Counted from the stretch's first letter, positions 1 through 24,966 are shown. The stretch is DNA of 64,000 nt from Panulirus ornatus (GCF_036320965.1 NC_092271.1:1-64000), one strand, 5' to 3'. Notes: generated from the letters alone by a model not told the origin. Numbers and translations: made by a program.

Positions 1-1443
1 ATACTTAGAAAAGCAAATGTATTTGTATGTAGTAGCATTTATCGATCAGGAGAAGCCATATGATAGAGTTGATAGAGATGCTCTGTGGAAGGTATTAAGA
101 ATATATGGTGTGTGAGGGAAGTTGTTAGAAGCAGTGAAAAGTTTCTATCGAGGATGTAAGGTATGCGCACGTGTAGGAAAAGAGGAAAGTGATTGCTTCT
201 CAATGAATGTAGTTTTGCGGCAGGGGTGTGTGATGTCTCCATATTTGTTTAATTTGTTTATGGATGGGGCTGTTAGGGAGGTGAATACATGAGCTTTGGA
301 AAGAGGGGCAAGTATGCAGTCTGTTGTGGATGAGAGAGCTTGGGAAGTGAGTCAGTTGTTGTTCGCTGATGATACAGCGCTGGTGGCTGATTCATGTGAG
401 AAACTGCAGAAGTTGGTGACTGAGTTTTTTGAGTTGTTAGAAGCAGTGAAAAGTTTTTATCGAGGATGTAAGCCATGTGTACGTGTAGGAAGAGAGGAAA
501 GTGATTGGTTCTCAGTGAATGTAGGTTTGCGGCAGGGGTGTGTCATGTCTCCATTGTTGTTTAATTTGTTTATGGATGGGGTTGTTGGGGAGGTGAATGC
601 AAGAGTTTTGGAAAGAGGGGCAAGAATGAAGTCTGTTGTGGATGAGAGAGCATGGGAAGTGAGTCAGTTGTTGTTCGCTGATGATACAGCGCTGGTGGCT
701 TATTTATGTAACAAACTGCAGAAGCTGGTGACTGAGTTTGGTAAAGTGTGTGAAAGAAGAAAGTTAAAAGTAAATGTGAATAAGAGCAAGGTTATTAGGT
801 ACAGTAGGGTTGAGGGTCAACTCAAGTGGGAGGTAAGTTTGAATGGAGAAAAACTTGAGGAAGTAAAGTGTTTTAGATATCTTGGAATTGATCTGGCAGC
901 GGATGGAACAATGGAAGCGGAAGTGAATCATAGGGTGGGGAGGGGGCGAAGATCCTGGAAGCCTTGAAGAATGTGTGGAAGTCGAGAACATTATCTCGGA
1001 AAGCAAAAATGGGTATGTTTGAAGGAATAGTGGTTCCAACAATGTTGTATGGTTGCGAGGCGTGGACTATGGATAGAGTTGTGCGCAGGAGGGTGGATGT
1101 GCTGGAAATGAGATGTTTGAGGACAATGTTTGGTGTGAGGTGGTTTGATCGAGTAAGCAATGTAAGGGTAAGAGAGATATGTGGAAATAAAAAGAGCGTG
1201 GTTGAGAGAGCAGAAAAGGGTGTTTTGAAATGGTTTAGGCACGTGGAGAGAATGAGTGAGGAAAGATTGACCAAGAGGATATATGTGTCGGAGGTGGAGG
1301 GAACGAGGAGAAGTGGGAGACCAAATTGGAGGTGGGAAGATGGATTGAAAAAGATTTTGTGTGATCGGGGCCAGAACATGCAGTAGGGTGAAAGGCGGGC
1401 AAGGAATAAAACCATGGAAAGCTGGGTGGGGCCTGGATGTGGA
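1..1443 (+). mobile_element. Family R LINE copy, RT to C-terminus, with internal duplication
   Basis: The copy enters at the window edge just before RT motif A (LEKQM... DRVDRDALW) and runs to about residue 990, in several frames. At about 430 the sequence after VTEF jumps back to the [11 protein letters not shown] segment. Motif B (LRQGCVMSP) and motif C (LLFADDTALVA) are therefore present twice; 122-430 and 432-735 are copies of each other. The reading frame breaks again near 950. The copy ends inside the start of the long-type 3' UTR and is joined at about 1443 to another copy. It is a dead pseudogene. Confidence 0.88.
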
Positions 1444-2134
1444 AAGGGAGTGGATCTGGCAGCGGATGGAACCATGGAAGCGGAAGTGGATCATAGGGTG
1501 GGGGAGGGGGCGAAAATTCTGGGGGCCTTGAAGAAAGTGTGGAAGTCGAGAACATTATCTCGGAAAGCAAAAATGGGTATGTTTGAAGGAATAGTGGTTC
1601 CAACAATGTTGTATGGTTGCGAGGCGTGGGCTATGGATAGAGTTGTGCGCAGGAGGATGGATGTGCTGGAAATGAGATGTTTGAGGACAATGTTTGGTGT
1701 GAGGTGGTTTGATCGAGTAAGTAACGTAAGGGTAAGAGAGATGTGTGGAAATAAAAAGAGCGTGGTTGAGAGAGCAGAAGAGGGTGTTTTGAAATGGTTT
1801 GGGCACATGGAGAGAATGAGTGAGGAAAGATTGACCAAGAGGATATATGTGTCGGAGGTGGAGGGAACGAGGAGAAGAGGGAGACCAAATTGGAGGTGGA
1901 AAGATGGAGTGAAAAAGATTTTGTGTGATCGGGGCCTGAACATGCAGGAGGGTGAAAGGAGGGCAAAGAATAGAGTGAATTGGAGCAATGTGGTATACCG
2001 GGGTTGACGTGCTGTCAGTGGATTGAATCAAGGCATGTGTATGAGGGTGGGTTGGGCCATTTCTTTCGTCTGTTTCCTTGCGCTACCTCGCAAACGCGGG
2101 AGACAGCGACAAGGCAAAAAAAAAAAAAAAAAAA

Positions 2135-2135
<1 letters not shown>
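1444..2135 (+). mobile_element. Family R LINE copy, C-terminal part and short tail
   Basis: This copy covers about residues 813-998 (VDLAADGT to the terminal VVYRG) in one open frame, read through from the preceding copy to the stop at 2005-2007. The 3' UTR has lost the segment between two CATGTG hexamers, so GGCATGTG joins directly to TATGAGGGTGGG near 2038. The tail hairpin (CGCTACCTCGC...GCGGGAGACAGCG) is intact and is followed by a 19-base A run. Confidence 0.88.

Positions 2136-2178
<43 letters not shown>
2136..2178. repeat. (AT)n microsatellite, 43 bp
   Basis: Pure TA repeat between the tails of two family R copies that face each other. Confidence 0.95.
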
Positions 2179-5084
<2,906 letters not shown>

Positions 5085-5085
5085 A

Positions 5086-7867
5086 TTTTTTTTCTCTTTT
5101 TTTTTTTGCTTTGTCGCTGTCTCCCGCGTTTGCAAGGTAGCGCAAGGAAACAGACGAAAGAAATGGCCCAACCCACAACCATACACATGTATATACATAT
5201 ATGTCCACACACGCAAATATACATACCTACACAGCTTTCCATGGTTTACCGCAGACGCTTCACATGCCCTGATTCAATCCACTGACAGCACGTCAACCCC
5301 GGTATACCACATCGATCCAATTCACTCTATTCCTTGCCCTCCTGTCACCCTCCTGCATGTTCAGGCCCCGAACACACATAATCTTTTTCACTCCATCTTT
5401 CCACCTCCAATTTGGTCTCCCACTTCTCCTCGTTCCATCCACCTCCGACACATATATCCACTTGGTCAATCTTTCCTCACTCATTCTCTCCGTGCCCAAA
5501 CCATTTCAAAACACTCTCTTCTGCTCTCTCAACCACGCTCTTTTTATGTCCACACATCTCTCTTACCCTTACGTTACTTACTCGATCAAACCACCTCACA
5601 CCACACATTGTCATCAAACATCTCATTTGCAGCACATCCATCCTCCTGCGCACAACTCTATCCATAGCCCACGCCTGGCAACCATACAACATTGTTGGAA
5701 CCACTATTCCTTCAAACATACCCATTTTTGCTTTCCGAGATAATGTTCTCGACTTCCACACATTCTTCAAGGCTCCCATGATTTTCGCCCCCTCCCCCAC
5801 CCTATGGTCCACTTCCGCTTCCATGGTTCCATCCGCTGCCACATCCGCTCCCAGACATCTAAAACACTTTACTTCCTCCAGTTTTTCTCCATCCAAAATT
5901 ACCTCCCAATTGACTTGACCCTCAACCCTTCTGTATCTAATAACCTTGCTGTTATTCACATTTACTCTTAACTTTCTTCTTTCACACATTTTACCAAACT
6001 CAGTCACCAGCTTCTGCAGTTTCTCACATGAATCAGCCACCAGCGCTGTATCATCAGCGAACAACAAATGACTCACTTCCCAAGCTCTCTCATCCACAAC
6101 AGACTTCATACTTGCCCCTCTTTCCAAAACTCTTCCATTCACCTCCCTAAGAACCCCATCCATAAACAAATCAAACAACCATGGAGACATCACACACCCC
6201 TGCCGCAAACCTACATTCACTGAGAACCAATCACTTTCCTCTCTTTCTACACGTACACATGCCTTACATCCTCGATAAAAACTTTTTACTACTTCTAACA
6301 ACTTGCCTCCCACACCATATATTCTTAATACCTTCCACAGAGCATCTCTATCAACTCTATCATATGCCTTCTCCAGATCCATAAATGCTACGTACAAATC
6401 CATTTGCTTTTCTAAGTATTTCTCACATACATTCTTCAAAGTAAAAACCTGATCCACACTTCCTCTGCCACTTCTGATACCACACTGCTCCTCCCCAATC
6501 TGATTTTCTGTAAATGCCTTCACCCTCTCCATCAATACCCTCCCATATAATTTACACGATTATTCAACAAACTTATACCTCTGTAATTTGAACACTCACT
6601 TTTATCCCCTTTGCCTCTGTTCAATGGTACTATGCAAGCATTCTACAAATCATCAGGCACCTCACCATGAGTCATACATACAATAAATAATCTTACTAAC
6701 CAGTCATCAATACAGTCATCCTATTTTTTAATAAATTCCACTGCAATACCACCCAAACCAGCTGCCTTGCCGGCATTCATCTTCCACAAAGCTTTTACTA
6801 CCTCTTCTCTGTTTGCCATATCATGTTCCCTAACCCTCTTACTTTGCACATGACCTCAACCAAAGCATCTTATATCTGACACTCTATCATCAAACAGATT
6901 CAACAAACATTCAAAATACTCACTCCATCTGCTTCCCCCATCACCACTATTTGTTCACCTCCCCATTAGCCCACTTTACTAAAGTTCCCATTTTTTCCCT
7001 TGACTTACGAACTTTCTTTACCTCCTTCCAAAATATCTCTTTAGTCTTCCTAAAATCTAATCATACTCTCTCACCCAAATCTCATTTGCCCTCTTTTTCA
7101 CCTCTTTCACCTTTCTCTTGACCTCCTGCCTCTTTCTTCTATACATCTCCCAGTAATTTGCATCATTTCACTGCAAAAATCGTCCAAATGCCTCACTCTT
7201 CTCTTTCACGAATAATCTTACTTCTTCATCCCACCACTCACAACCCTATCTAATCTGCCCACCTACTATGCTTCTCATGCCATAAGCATGTTTTGCGCAA
7301 GCGATCACTTCTTCCCTAAATACATCCCATTCCTCCCTCACTGCTTTTACGTCCTTTGTTCTCACCTTTTTCCCTTCTGTACTCAGTCACTCATAGGACT
7401 TCCTCCCACAAGTCTCCTTCCCAAGCTCACTTACTCTCACCATTCTCTTCACCCCAACATTTTCTCTTCTTTTCTGAAAACCCATACAAATCTTCACCTT
7501 CGCCTCTACAAGATAATGAACAGACATCCATCCAGTTGCACCTCTCAGTATTTTAACATTCAAAAGTCTCTTTTTCGCGCGCCTCTCAATTAACACGTAA
7601 TCCAATAACGCTCTCTGGCCATCTCTAGTACTTATATATGTATACTTATATATATCTCTCTTTTTAAACAAGATATTCTAATTAACCAGTCTTTTTCAGC
7701 ACATAAATCTACAAACTCTTCACCATTTCCATTTACAACACTGAACACCCAAAGTACACCAATTATTCCCTTAACTGCCACATTACTCACCTTTGCATTC
7801 ATATCAGCCATCACTATAACCCGGTCTTGTGTGTCAAAACTACTAACACACTCACTCAGCTGCTCCC
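5086..7867 (-). mobile_element. Old family R LINE copy, endonuclease to tail
   Basis: The longest old copy here. The minus strand encodes about residues 141-998, starting at the QLNECVSSFD endonuclease segment. The open part, 6535-5477 (352 residues), holds RT motifs 2a (GSGRGSVDQVF-like), A (FMDLEKAYDRVD), B (LRQGCVMSPWLF) and C (LLFADDTALVA). Upstream, 6540-7860 has many indels and stops in the linker and endonuclease. The short 3' UTR and tail lie at 5105-5300. The 5' end stops at an AT tract. Confidence 0.88.
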
Positions 7868-7898
7868 TAAATATACATATATATATATATATATATAT
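7868..7898. repeat. Short (AT)n tract
   Basis: About 30 bases of TA sit between the 5' end of one family R copy and the T-run marking the tail of the next, both on the minus strand. Confidence 0.9.
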
Positions 7899-8967
7899 TT
7901 TTTTTTTTTTGCTTTGTCGCTGTCTCCCGCGTTTGCGAGGTAGCGCAAGGAAACAGACGAAAGAAATGGCCCAACCCACCCCCATACCCATGTATATACA
8001 TACGTCCACACACGCAAATATACATACCTACACAGCTTTCCATGGTTTACCCCAGACGCTTCACATGCCCCGATTCAATCCACTGACAGCACGTCAACCC
8101 CGGTATACCATATCGCTCCAATTCACTCTATTCCTTCCCCTCCTGTCACCCTCCTGCATGTTCACGCCCCGATCACACAAAATCTTTTTCACTCAATCTT
8201 TCCACCTCCAATTTGGTCTCCCTCTTCTCCTCGTTCCCTCCGCCTCCGACACATATATCCTCTTGGTCAATCTTTCCTCACTCATTCTCTCCATGTGCCC
8301 AAACCACTTCAAAACACGCTCTTCTGCTCTCTCAACCACGCTCTTTTTATTTCCACACATCTCTCTTACCCTTACGTTACTTACTCGATCAAACCACCTC
8401 ACACCACACATTGTCCTCAAACATCTCATTTCCAGCACATCCATCCTCCTGCGCACAACTCTATCCATAGCCTACGCCTCGCAACCATACAACATTGTTG
8501 GAACCACTATTCCTTCAAACATACCCATTTTTGCTTTCCGAGATAATGTTCTCGACTTCCACACATTCTTCAAGGCTCCCAGAATTTTCGCCCCCTCCCC
8601 CACCCTATGATCCACTTCCGCTTCCATGGTTCCATCCGTTGCCAGATCCACTCCCAGATATCTAAAACACTTCACTTCCTCCAGTTTTTCTCCATTCAAA
8701 CTCACCTCCCAATTGACTTGACACTCAACCCTACTGTACCTAATAACCTTGCTCTTATTCACATTTACTCTTAACTTTCTTCTTTCACACACTTTACAAA
8801 ACTCAGTCACCAGCTTCTGCAGTTTCTCACATGAATCAGCCACCACCGCTGTATCATCAGCGAACAACAACTGACTCACTTCCCAAGCTCTCTCATCCCC
8901 AACAGACTTCATACTTGCCCCTCTTTCCAAAACTCTTGCATTCACCTCCCTAACAACCCCATCCATA

Positions 8968-8972
<5 letters not shown>
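7899..8972 (-). mobile_element. Family R LINE 3' half
   Basis: The minus copy covers about residues 706-998. It starts at the LFMDGVVREVN codons and includes motif C as LLFADDTAVVA. The frame is open from about 8972 to 8472 and continues, shifted, at 8468-8193. The tail is of the short type with a poly-T start. The 5' end joins a TA tract inside the ATAAACAAAT codons. Confidence 0.88.

Positions 8973-9046
<74 letters not shown>
8973..9046. repeat. (AT)n microsatellite, 74 bp
   Basis: Pure TA tract between a LINE 5' truncation and a SINE-like head. Confidence 0.95.
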
Positions 9047-9388
<342 letters not shown>

Positions 9389-9424
9389 TTTCTATAATTC
9401 CACGGGGAAAATGAAACACGAAAA

Positions 9425-9467
9425 GTTCCCAAGTGCACTTTCGTGTAATAATCACATCATCAGGGGA
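9425..9467 (-). ncRNA. Hammerhead-ribozyme-like motif (left arm)
   Basis: On the minus strand the core reads CTGATGA, a three-pair helix II (GTG/CAC), GAA, then a tiny helix III AGTGCACT and T as the cleavage-site base. TCCC/GGGA closes helix I. Minimal type I hammerheads with very short helix III are described in Penelope-like elements. One extra T lies between the core A and helix II, which may weaken it. Activity is an inference. Confidence 0.55.
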
Positions 9468-9569
9468 GACAAAAGAGAGAAATATAACAGTCACTTGATA
9501 TACATCGAAGAGACGAAGCTAGGACGCTATATGGTAAACATGCGATTGTCCAAAACATACAACGAGCGT

Positions 9570-10415
9570 TCATAAATTTATCATCTTACAAATCTTATCA
9601 ACAATAAAGTTATCTAATTTGTACAGACCATCACTAATATTAAGATTATAATTCTTTGTGTATTTAATAATAGAAGGTTCAATGATATTTCTCTTGGTAA
9701 TAGAGTCAGAGTTAACGACTGAGATGGCGTTACTCCAGTCAATACAATGATCATAGTTTTTAACATGATTAAACAAGGCATTTGATTCTTGTCCCGTTCT
9801 TATACTATATTTAAGTTGCTGAAGTCTAACAGAAAGATCTTTACCAGTCTGACCAACGTAAAATTTATCACAGTTTCCACAAGTAACTTTATAGATGCAA
9901 CCAAGAGAATTTTCTGGTGAATTCCTGATTAAGATATTCTTTATAGTATTATTGTTACTAAAGGCAACATTTACATTATAGGAATTAAGGAACATGGGAA
10001 GCAAAGAGATATTATTATTAAAAGGGAGAACTAAAAGATTCTTGGTGTCAATGCGAGGTTTGGGCTCAACTCTATAAAATTATTTCTTTGCTAACTTAAG
10101 GGAGTTATCAATGAAAGATCTAGGGTACTTTAACTTAGATCCAATGGAATATATCTTCTCAAACTCATCATCAATAAACTCTTGACTGCAAATACGTAAA
10201 GCCCTTAGGAACATAGATTGAAATGATGATAATTTAACTCTGTCATGTTGAGATGAGTAAAAATGTATATATGAGCATACATTGGTGGGTTTTCTGTATA
10301 TGCTAAACTTAAACTTGTTTCCTTGTCTATGGATCATGCAATCTAAAAATGGTAACATACCATTATTTTCATTTTCTACAGTAAATTTGATGGAAGGTAC
10401 TAAATTGTTAAGTAA
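9570..10415 (-). pseudogene. Penelope-like RT C-terminus and GIY-YIG endonuclease (left arm)
   Basis: Read on the minus strand from 10415. The RT C-terminal part has the typical ENGMLPFLDCMI and SIYRKPTNVCSYIHFYSSQH segments (10358-10080) and ends at a stop codon, TAA, at about 10081. The same frame then continues to 9570. The GIY-YIG domain shows GCIYKVTCGNCDKFYVGQTG, with cysteines and the YVG turn, followed by the conserved R of VRLQQ. In Penelope-like elements this endonuclease nicks target DNA for priming. The N-terminal half and most of the RT palm are missing. Confidence 0.85.
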
Positions 10416-10419
10416 ATTA

Positions 10420-11063
10420 TCATTTCAATCTATGTTCCTAAGGGCAGTCAAGAGTTTATTGATGATGAGTTTGAGAAGATATATTCTATTGGATCTAAGT
10501 TAAAGTACATTAGATCTTTCATTGTTAAATCCCTTAAGTTAGCAACGAAATCATTTTATAGAGTTGAGCCCAAACCTCCCATTGACACCAAGAATCTTTT
10601 AGTTCTCCCTTTTAATAATAATATCACTTTGCTTCCCATGTTGCTTAATTCGTTTAATGTAAATGTTGCCTTTAGCAACAATAATACTATAAAGAATATC
10701 TTAATCAGGAATTCACCAGAAAATTCTCTTGGTTGCATCTATAAAGTTCCTTGTGGAAACTGTGATAAATTTTATGTTGGTTAGACTGGTAAAAATCTTT
10801 CTGTTAGACTTAAGCAACATAAATATAGTATAAGAAAGGGACAAGAATCAAATGCCTTGTTTTATCATGTTAAAAACTATGATCATTGTATTGACTGGAG
10901 TAACGCCATCTCAGTTGTTAATTCTAACTCTATTACCAAGAGAAATATCATTGAATCTTCTATTATTAAATACACAAAGAATTATAATCTGAATATTAGT
11001 GATGGTCTGTACAAATTAGATAACTTTATTGTTGATAAGATTTGTAAAATGATAAGTTTATGA
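10420..11063 (+). pseudogene. Penelope-like GIY-YIG endonuclease (right arm)
   Basis: The plus-strand arm begins in the SFQSMFLRA segment of the RT end. It then reads through KPPIDTKNLLVLPF to CIYKVPCGNCDKFYVG. A TAG replaces the Q codon directly after YVG (about 10783). Downstream, 10857-11063 is open to the natural end KICKMISL. Where the left arm has a stop (KLAKK*), this arm has a serine codon, so the two arms decayed independently. Confidence 0.83.
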
Positions 11064-11160
11064 ACGCTCGTTGTATGTTTTGGAGAATCACATGCTTACC
11101 AAATGGTGTCCTAGCTTCGTCTCCTCGATGTATATCATGTGACTTATATTTCTCTCTTTT

Positions 11161-11206
11161 GTCTCCCCTGATGATGTGATTATTACACGAAAGTGCACTT
11201 GGGAAC
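11161..11206 (+). ncRNA. Hammerhead-ribozyme-like motif (right arm)
   Basis: The core CTGATGA is at 11168-11174 and GAA at 11189-11191. Helix III is AGTGCACT (11192-11199), the predicted cleavage is after T11200, and helix I is formed by TCCC (11164-11167) with GGGA (11201-11204). The sequence is identical to the copies at 9425 and 26050. One unpaired T (11175) precedes helix II. Confidence 0.55.
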
Positions 11207-11273
11207 TTTTCGTGTTTCATTTTCCCCGTGGACTCATAGGAATATCTTGATCACGCGCAAAATTTTGATCCTT

Positions 11274-16497
<5,224 letters not shown>

Positions 16498-16512
16498 CAA
16501 AGTATAAAAAAA

Positions 16513-16569
<57 letters not shown>

Positions 16570-17507
16570 ATATTATTAATTTTTTCATTATTCTTTGTCG
16601 CTGTCTCCCGCGTTTGCGAGGTAGCGCAAGGAAACAGACGAAAGAAATGGCCCAACCCCCCCCATACACATGTATATACATACGTCCACACACGCAAATA
16701 TACATACCTACACAGCTTTCCATGGTTTACCCCAGACGCTTCACATGCCCTGATTCAATCCACTGACAGCACGTCAACCCAGGTATACCACATCGATCCA
16801 ATTCACTCTATTCCTTGTCCTCTTTTCACCCTCCTGCATGTTCAGGCCCCGATCACACAAAATCTTTTTCACTCCATCTTTCCACCTCCAATTTGGTCTC
16901 CCACTTCTCCTCGTTCCCTTCACCTCCGACACATATATCTTCTTGGTCAATCTTTCTTCACTCATTCTCTCCATGTGCCAAAACCATTTCAAAACAGACT
17001 CTTCTGCTCTCTCAACCACGCTCTTTTTATTTCCACACATCTCTCTTACCCTTACGTTACTCACTCGATCAAACCACCTCACACCACACATTGTCCTCAA
17101 ACATCTCATTTCCAGCACATCCATCCTCCTGCGCACAACTCTATCCATAGCCCACGCCTCGCAACCATACAACATTGTTGGAACCATTATTCCTTCAAAC
17201 ATACCCATTTTTGCTTTCTGAGATAATGTCCTCGACTTCCACACATTCTTCAAGGCTCCCAGAATTTTCGCCCCCTCGCCCACCCTATGATCCACTTCCG
17301 CTTCCATGGTTGCATACGCTGCCAGATCCACTTCCAGATATCTAAAACACTTTACTTCCTCCAGTTTTTCTCCATTCAAACTTACCTCCCAATTGACTTG
17401 ACCCTCAACCCTACTGTACCTAATAACCTTGCTCCTATTCACATTTACTCTTAACTTTCTTCTTTCACACACTTTACGAAACTCAGTCACCAGCTTCTGC
17501 TGTTTCT

Positions 17508-17510
<3 letters not shown>
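16498..17510 (-). mobile_element. Family R LINE 3' part, second with inverted tail remnant
   Basis: It has the same mirrored tail start as the previous copy (CAAAGTATAAAA, TA tract, TTCTTTGTCGC). The ORF 17490-16774 (238 residues) is open from about residue 752 to the natural end. The family's conserved [12 protein letters not shown] and [12 protein letters not shown] segments are present. It is truncated at a TA tract within the FSHIC-type codons (TTTCTCACAT). Confidence 0.87.

Positions 17511-17584
<74 letters not shown>
17511..17584. repeat. (AT)n microsatellite, 74 bp
   Basis: Pure TA tract from a LINE 5' truncation to a SINE-like head. Confidence 0.95.
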
Positions 17585-17587
<3 letters not shown>

Positions 17588-17822
17588 CCCTGGGGATAGG
17601 GGATTAAGAATACTTCCCACGTATTCCCTGCGTGTCGTAGAAGGCGACTAAAAGGGGAGGGAGCGGGGGGCTGGAAATCCTCCCCTCTCGGTTTTTTTTT
17701 CAATTTTCCAAAAGAAGGAACAGAGAATTGGGCCAGGTGAGGGTATTCCCTCAAAGGCCCAGTCCTCTGTTCTTAACGCTACCTCGCTAATGCGGGAATT
17801 GGCGAATAGTTTGAAAGAAAAA

Positions 17823-17830
<8 letters not shown>
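17585..17830 (+). mobile_element. SINE-like element copy 3
   Basis: The head TATCCCTGGGGATAGGGG is followed by the variant GATTAAGAATAC, the GTCGTAGAAGGCGAC block, the middle and the hairpin tail (GCTACCTCGCTAATGCGGG), ending in an A run. Confidence 0.77.

Positions 17831-17898
<68 letters not shown>
17831..17898. repeat. (AT)n microsatellite, 68 bp
   Basis: Pure TA tract running straight into the GATACAGCGCTGG codons of a LINE. Confidence 0.95.
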
Positions 17899-22675
<4,777 letters not shown>

Positions 22676-22742
22676 GATGATGATGTAGGAAGGAGATGGA
22701 GTGCGTATTTTGAAGGTTTGTTGAATGTGTTTGATGATAGAG
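22676..22742 (+). mobile_element. Small family R LINE fragment
   Basis: Sixty-odd bases encode [17 protein letters not shown] (about residues 450-466). They lie between a TA tract and an unrelated repeat and lack a tail. Confidence 0.75.
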
Positions 22743-22860
22743 ACTAGGGTCACCTCCCACTGATGGTGTAGCTTGTTCCTGTGGGGAGATCCTCTTCATC
22801 TTTCTCGGGTCATATCCCACCGGTGCTGTAGCTGGTGTCCAGGGGAACCTCCTAAGTACT
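22743..22860 (+). repeat. Two-unit imperfect tandem repeat, unknown
   Basis: Two related units of about 55 bases, one starting GGGTCACCTCCCACTGATGG and the other GGGTCATATCCCACCGGTG. Each has a TGTAGCT(T/G)GT core. Unit identity is roughly 70 percent by eye. I do not recognise the family. Confidence 0.5.
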
Positions 22861-23095
22861 GATATAGACTAAAAACTGCACAAAAATTTGCAAGTAAACG
22901 AAATGATTAGTAAATGATGTTTCTGGTCAGAAATGATCAATTTAGACTGATCCCGATTATAACTTTTTTAATATATTAGTAAATGTGAATCCGACACATT
23001 TTCATTCATATGATTCACTAGTTTATCTACTATCAGTCATCATTAACTATTACTCAACAGTTACGATATCAATGGTAAGGATAGGTGATTCAATC
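22861..23095. other. Unassigned AT-rich stretch
   Basis: I see no ORF, known repeat or structured RNA here. It borders the minisatellite on its left side. Confidence 0.5.
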
Positions 23096-24785
23096 ACTGA
23101 CATACAGCGGCTACTCACACAAGACACGTCGGCCGTTCACACTACGATACGTCGGCTGCTCACACTACGACACGTTGGCCATTCACATTATGACACGTCG
23201 GCTACTCACACTACGACACGTCGGCCATTCACACTAGGACACGTCGGCTGCTCACACTACGACACATCTGCCGTTTACACTATGACACGTCGGCTGCTCA
23301 CACTATGACACGTCGGCTTCTCACACTAATACACGTTGGCTGCTCACACTATGACACGTCGGCTTCTCACACTAATACACGTCGGCTGCTCACACTACGA
23401 CACGTCGGCCATTCACACTATGACACGTCGGCTGCTCACACTACGACCCATCAGCTGTTCACACTACGATACATCAGCTGTTCACACTATGACACGTCGG
23501 CTGCTCCACTACGATACATCTGACTTTCACACTATGACACGTTGGCTGCTCATACTACGACACATCTGCCTTTCACACTAATACACGTCGGCTGCTCACA
23601 CTACGACACATCAGCTGTTCACACTATGACACGTCGACTGCTCACACTACGACACATCAGCTGTTCACACTATGACACGTCGGCTGCTCACACTATGACA
23701 CATCAGCTGTTCACTCTATGACACGTCGGCTGTTCACACTACGACGCATCTGCCTTTCACGCTATGACACGTCGGCCTCTCACACTACGATACATCTGCC
23801 TTTCACACTAGTACACGTCGGCTGCTCACACTTCGACATATCAGCTGTTCACACTATGACACGTCGGCTGCTCACACTATGACACATCAGCTGTTCACAC
23901 TATGACACGTGGGCTGCTCACACTACGACTCATCTGCCTTTCATGCTATGACACGTTGGCTGCTAACACTAATACACGTCCGCTGCTCACACTACGACAC
24001 ATCGGCTGTTCACACTATGACACGTCGGCTGCTCACACTACGACACATCAGCTGTTCACACTATGACACGTCGGCTGCTCACACTACGACACATCAGCTG
24101 TTCACACTATGACACGGCGGCTGCTCACACTACGACACATCAGCTGTTCACACTATGACACGTCGGCTGCTCACACTACGACATATCTGCCTTTCACACT
24201 ATGACACGTCAACTTCTCACACTAATACACGTCGGCTACTCACACTACGACAAGTCGGCTGTTTACACTATGACACGTTGGCTGCTCACACTACGGCACA
24301 CCAGCTGTTCACACTACGATACATCAGCTGTTCACACTTTGACACGTCGGCTGCTCACACTACGACACATCAGCTGTTCACACTATGACACGTCGGCTGC
24401 TCACACTACAACACATCAGCTGTTCACACTATGACACGTTGGCTGCTCACTATGACACGTCAGCTTCTCACACTAATACACGTCGGCTGCTCACACTACG
24501 ACACGTCGGCTGTTCACACTATGACACGTCGGCTGCTCACACTACGACACATCAGGTGTTCACACCACACATCAGCTGTTCACACTATGACACGTCGGCT
24601 GCTCACACTACGACACATCAGGTGTTCACACCACACATCAGCTGTTCACACTAGACACGTCGGCTGCTCACACTACGACACATCAGGTGTTCACACCACA
24701 CATCAGCTGTTCACACTATGACACGTCGGCTGCTCACACTAGACACGTTTACCACTCACACAATGACACATTGCCGGCCTATTCA
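23096..24785. repeat. 23-bp minisatellite array
   Basis: About 73 units of a 23-bp motif, ACACGTCGGCTGCTCACACTATG. Main variants are ACACATCAGCTGTTC, ACACATCTGCCTTTC and ACACGTCGGCTTCTC types, often alternating in two-unit steps. Near the right end (24548-24745) a 65-66 bp block containing a shortened unit (CATCAGGTGTTCACACC) repeats three times, indicating recent local expansion. Because 23 is not a multiple of 3, stop-free stretches in all plus frames are chance products and not genes. Confidence 0.93.
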
Positions 24786-24966
24786 GTGATACACGGCAGC
24801 GGGTCACACCCTGACATGTCAGCTGCTCGGTCTCAGGTACATGATGGCTGGTCACACCCTGACATGTCAGCCGCTCTGTCACAGGTACATGACGGCGGAT
24901 CACACCCTGACATGTCAGCTGCTCGGTCACAGGTACATGACAGCGGGTCACACCCTGACAGAACGT
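24786..24966. repeat. 48-bp minisatellite, about 3.5 units
   Basis: Units start at GGGTCACACCCTGACATGTC and contain CAGCTGCTCGG and CAGGTACATGA. They repeat at about 48-base spacing and immediately follow the 23-bp array. Part of the unit (CAGCTGCTC, TCACAC) resembles the 23-bp motif. Confidence 0.85.

Noticed and set aside
23305..24721. Stop-free HYDTSA/THTTT-type ORFs
   Set aside because: A 23-bp tandem repeat without stop triplets gives open frames by chance; there is no start context or domain.
23096..24785. Possible CRISPR-like array
   Set aside because: Repeats are contiguous with no unique spacers, and the genome is animal.
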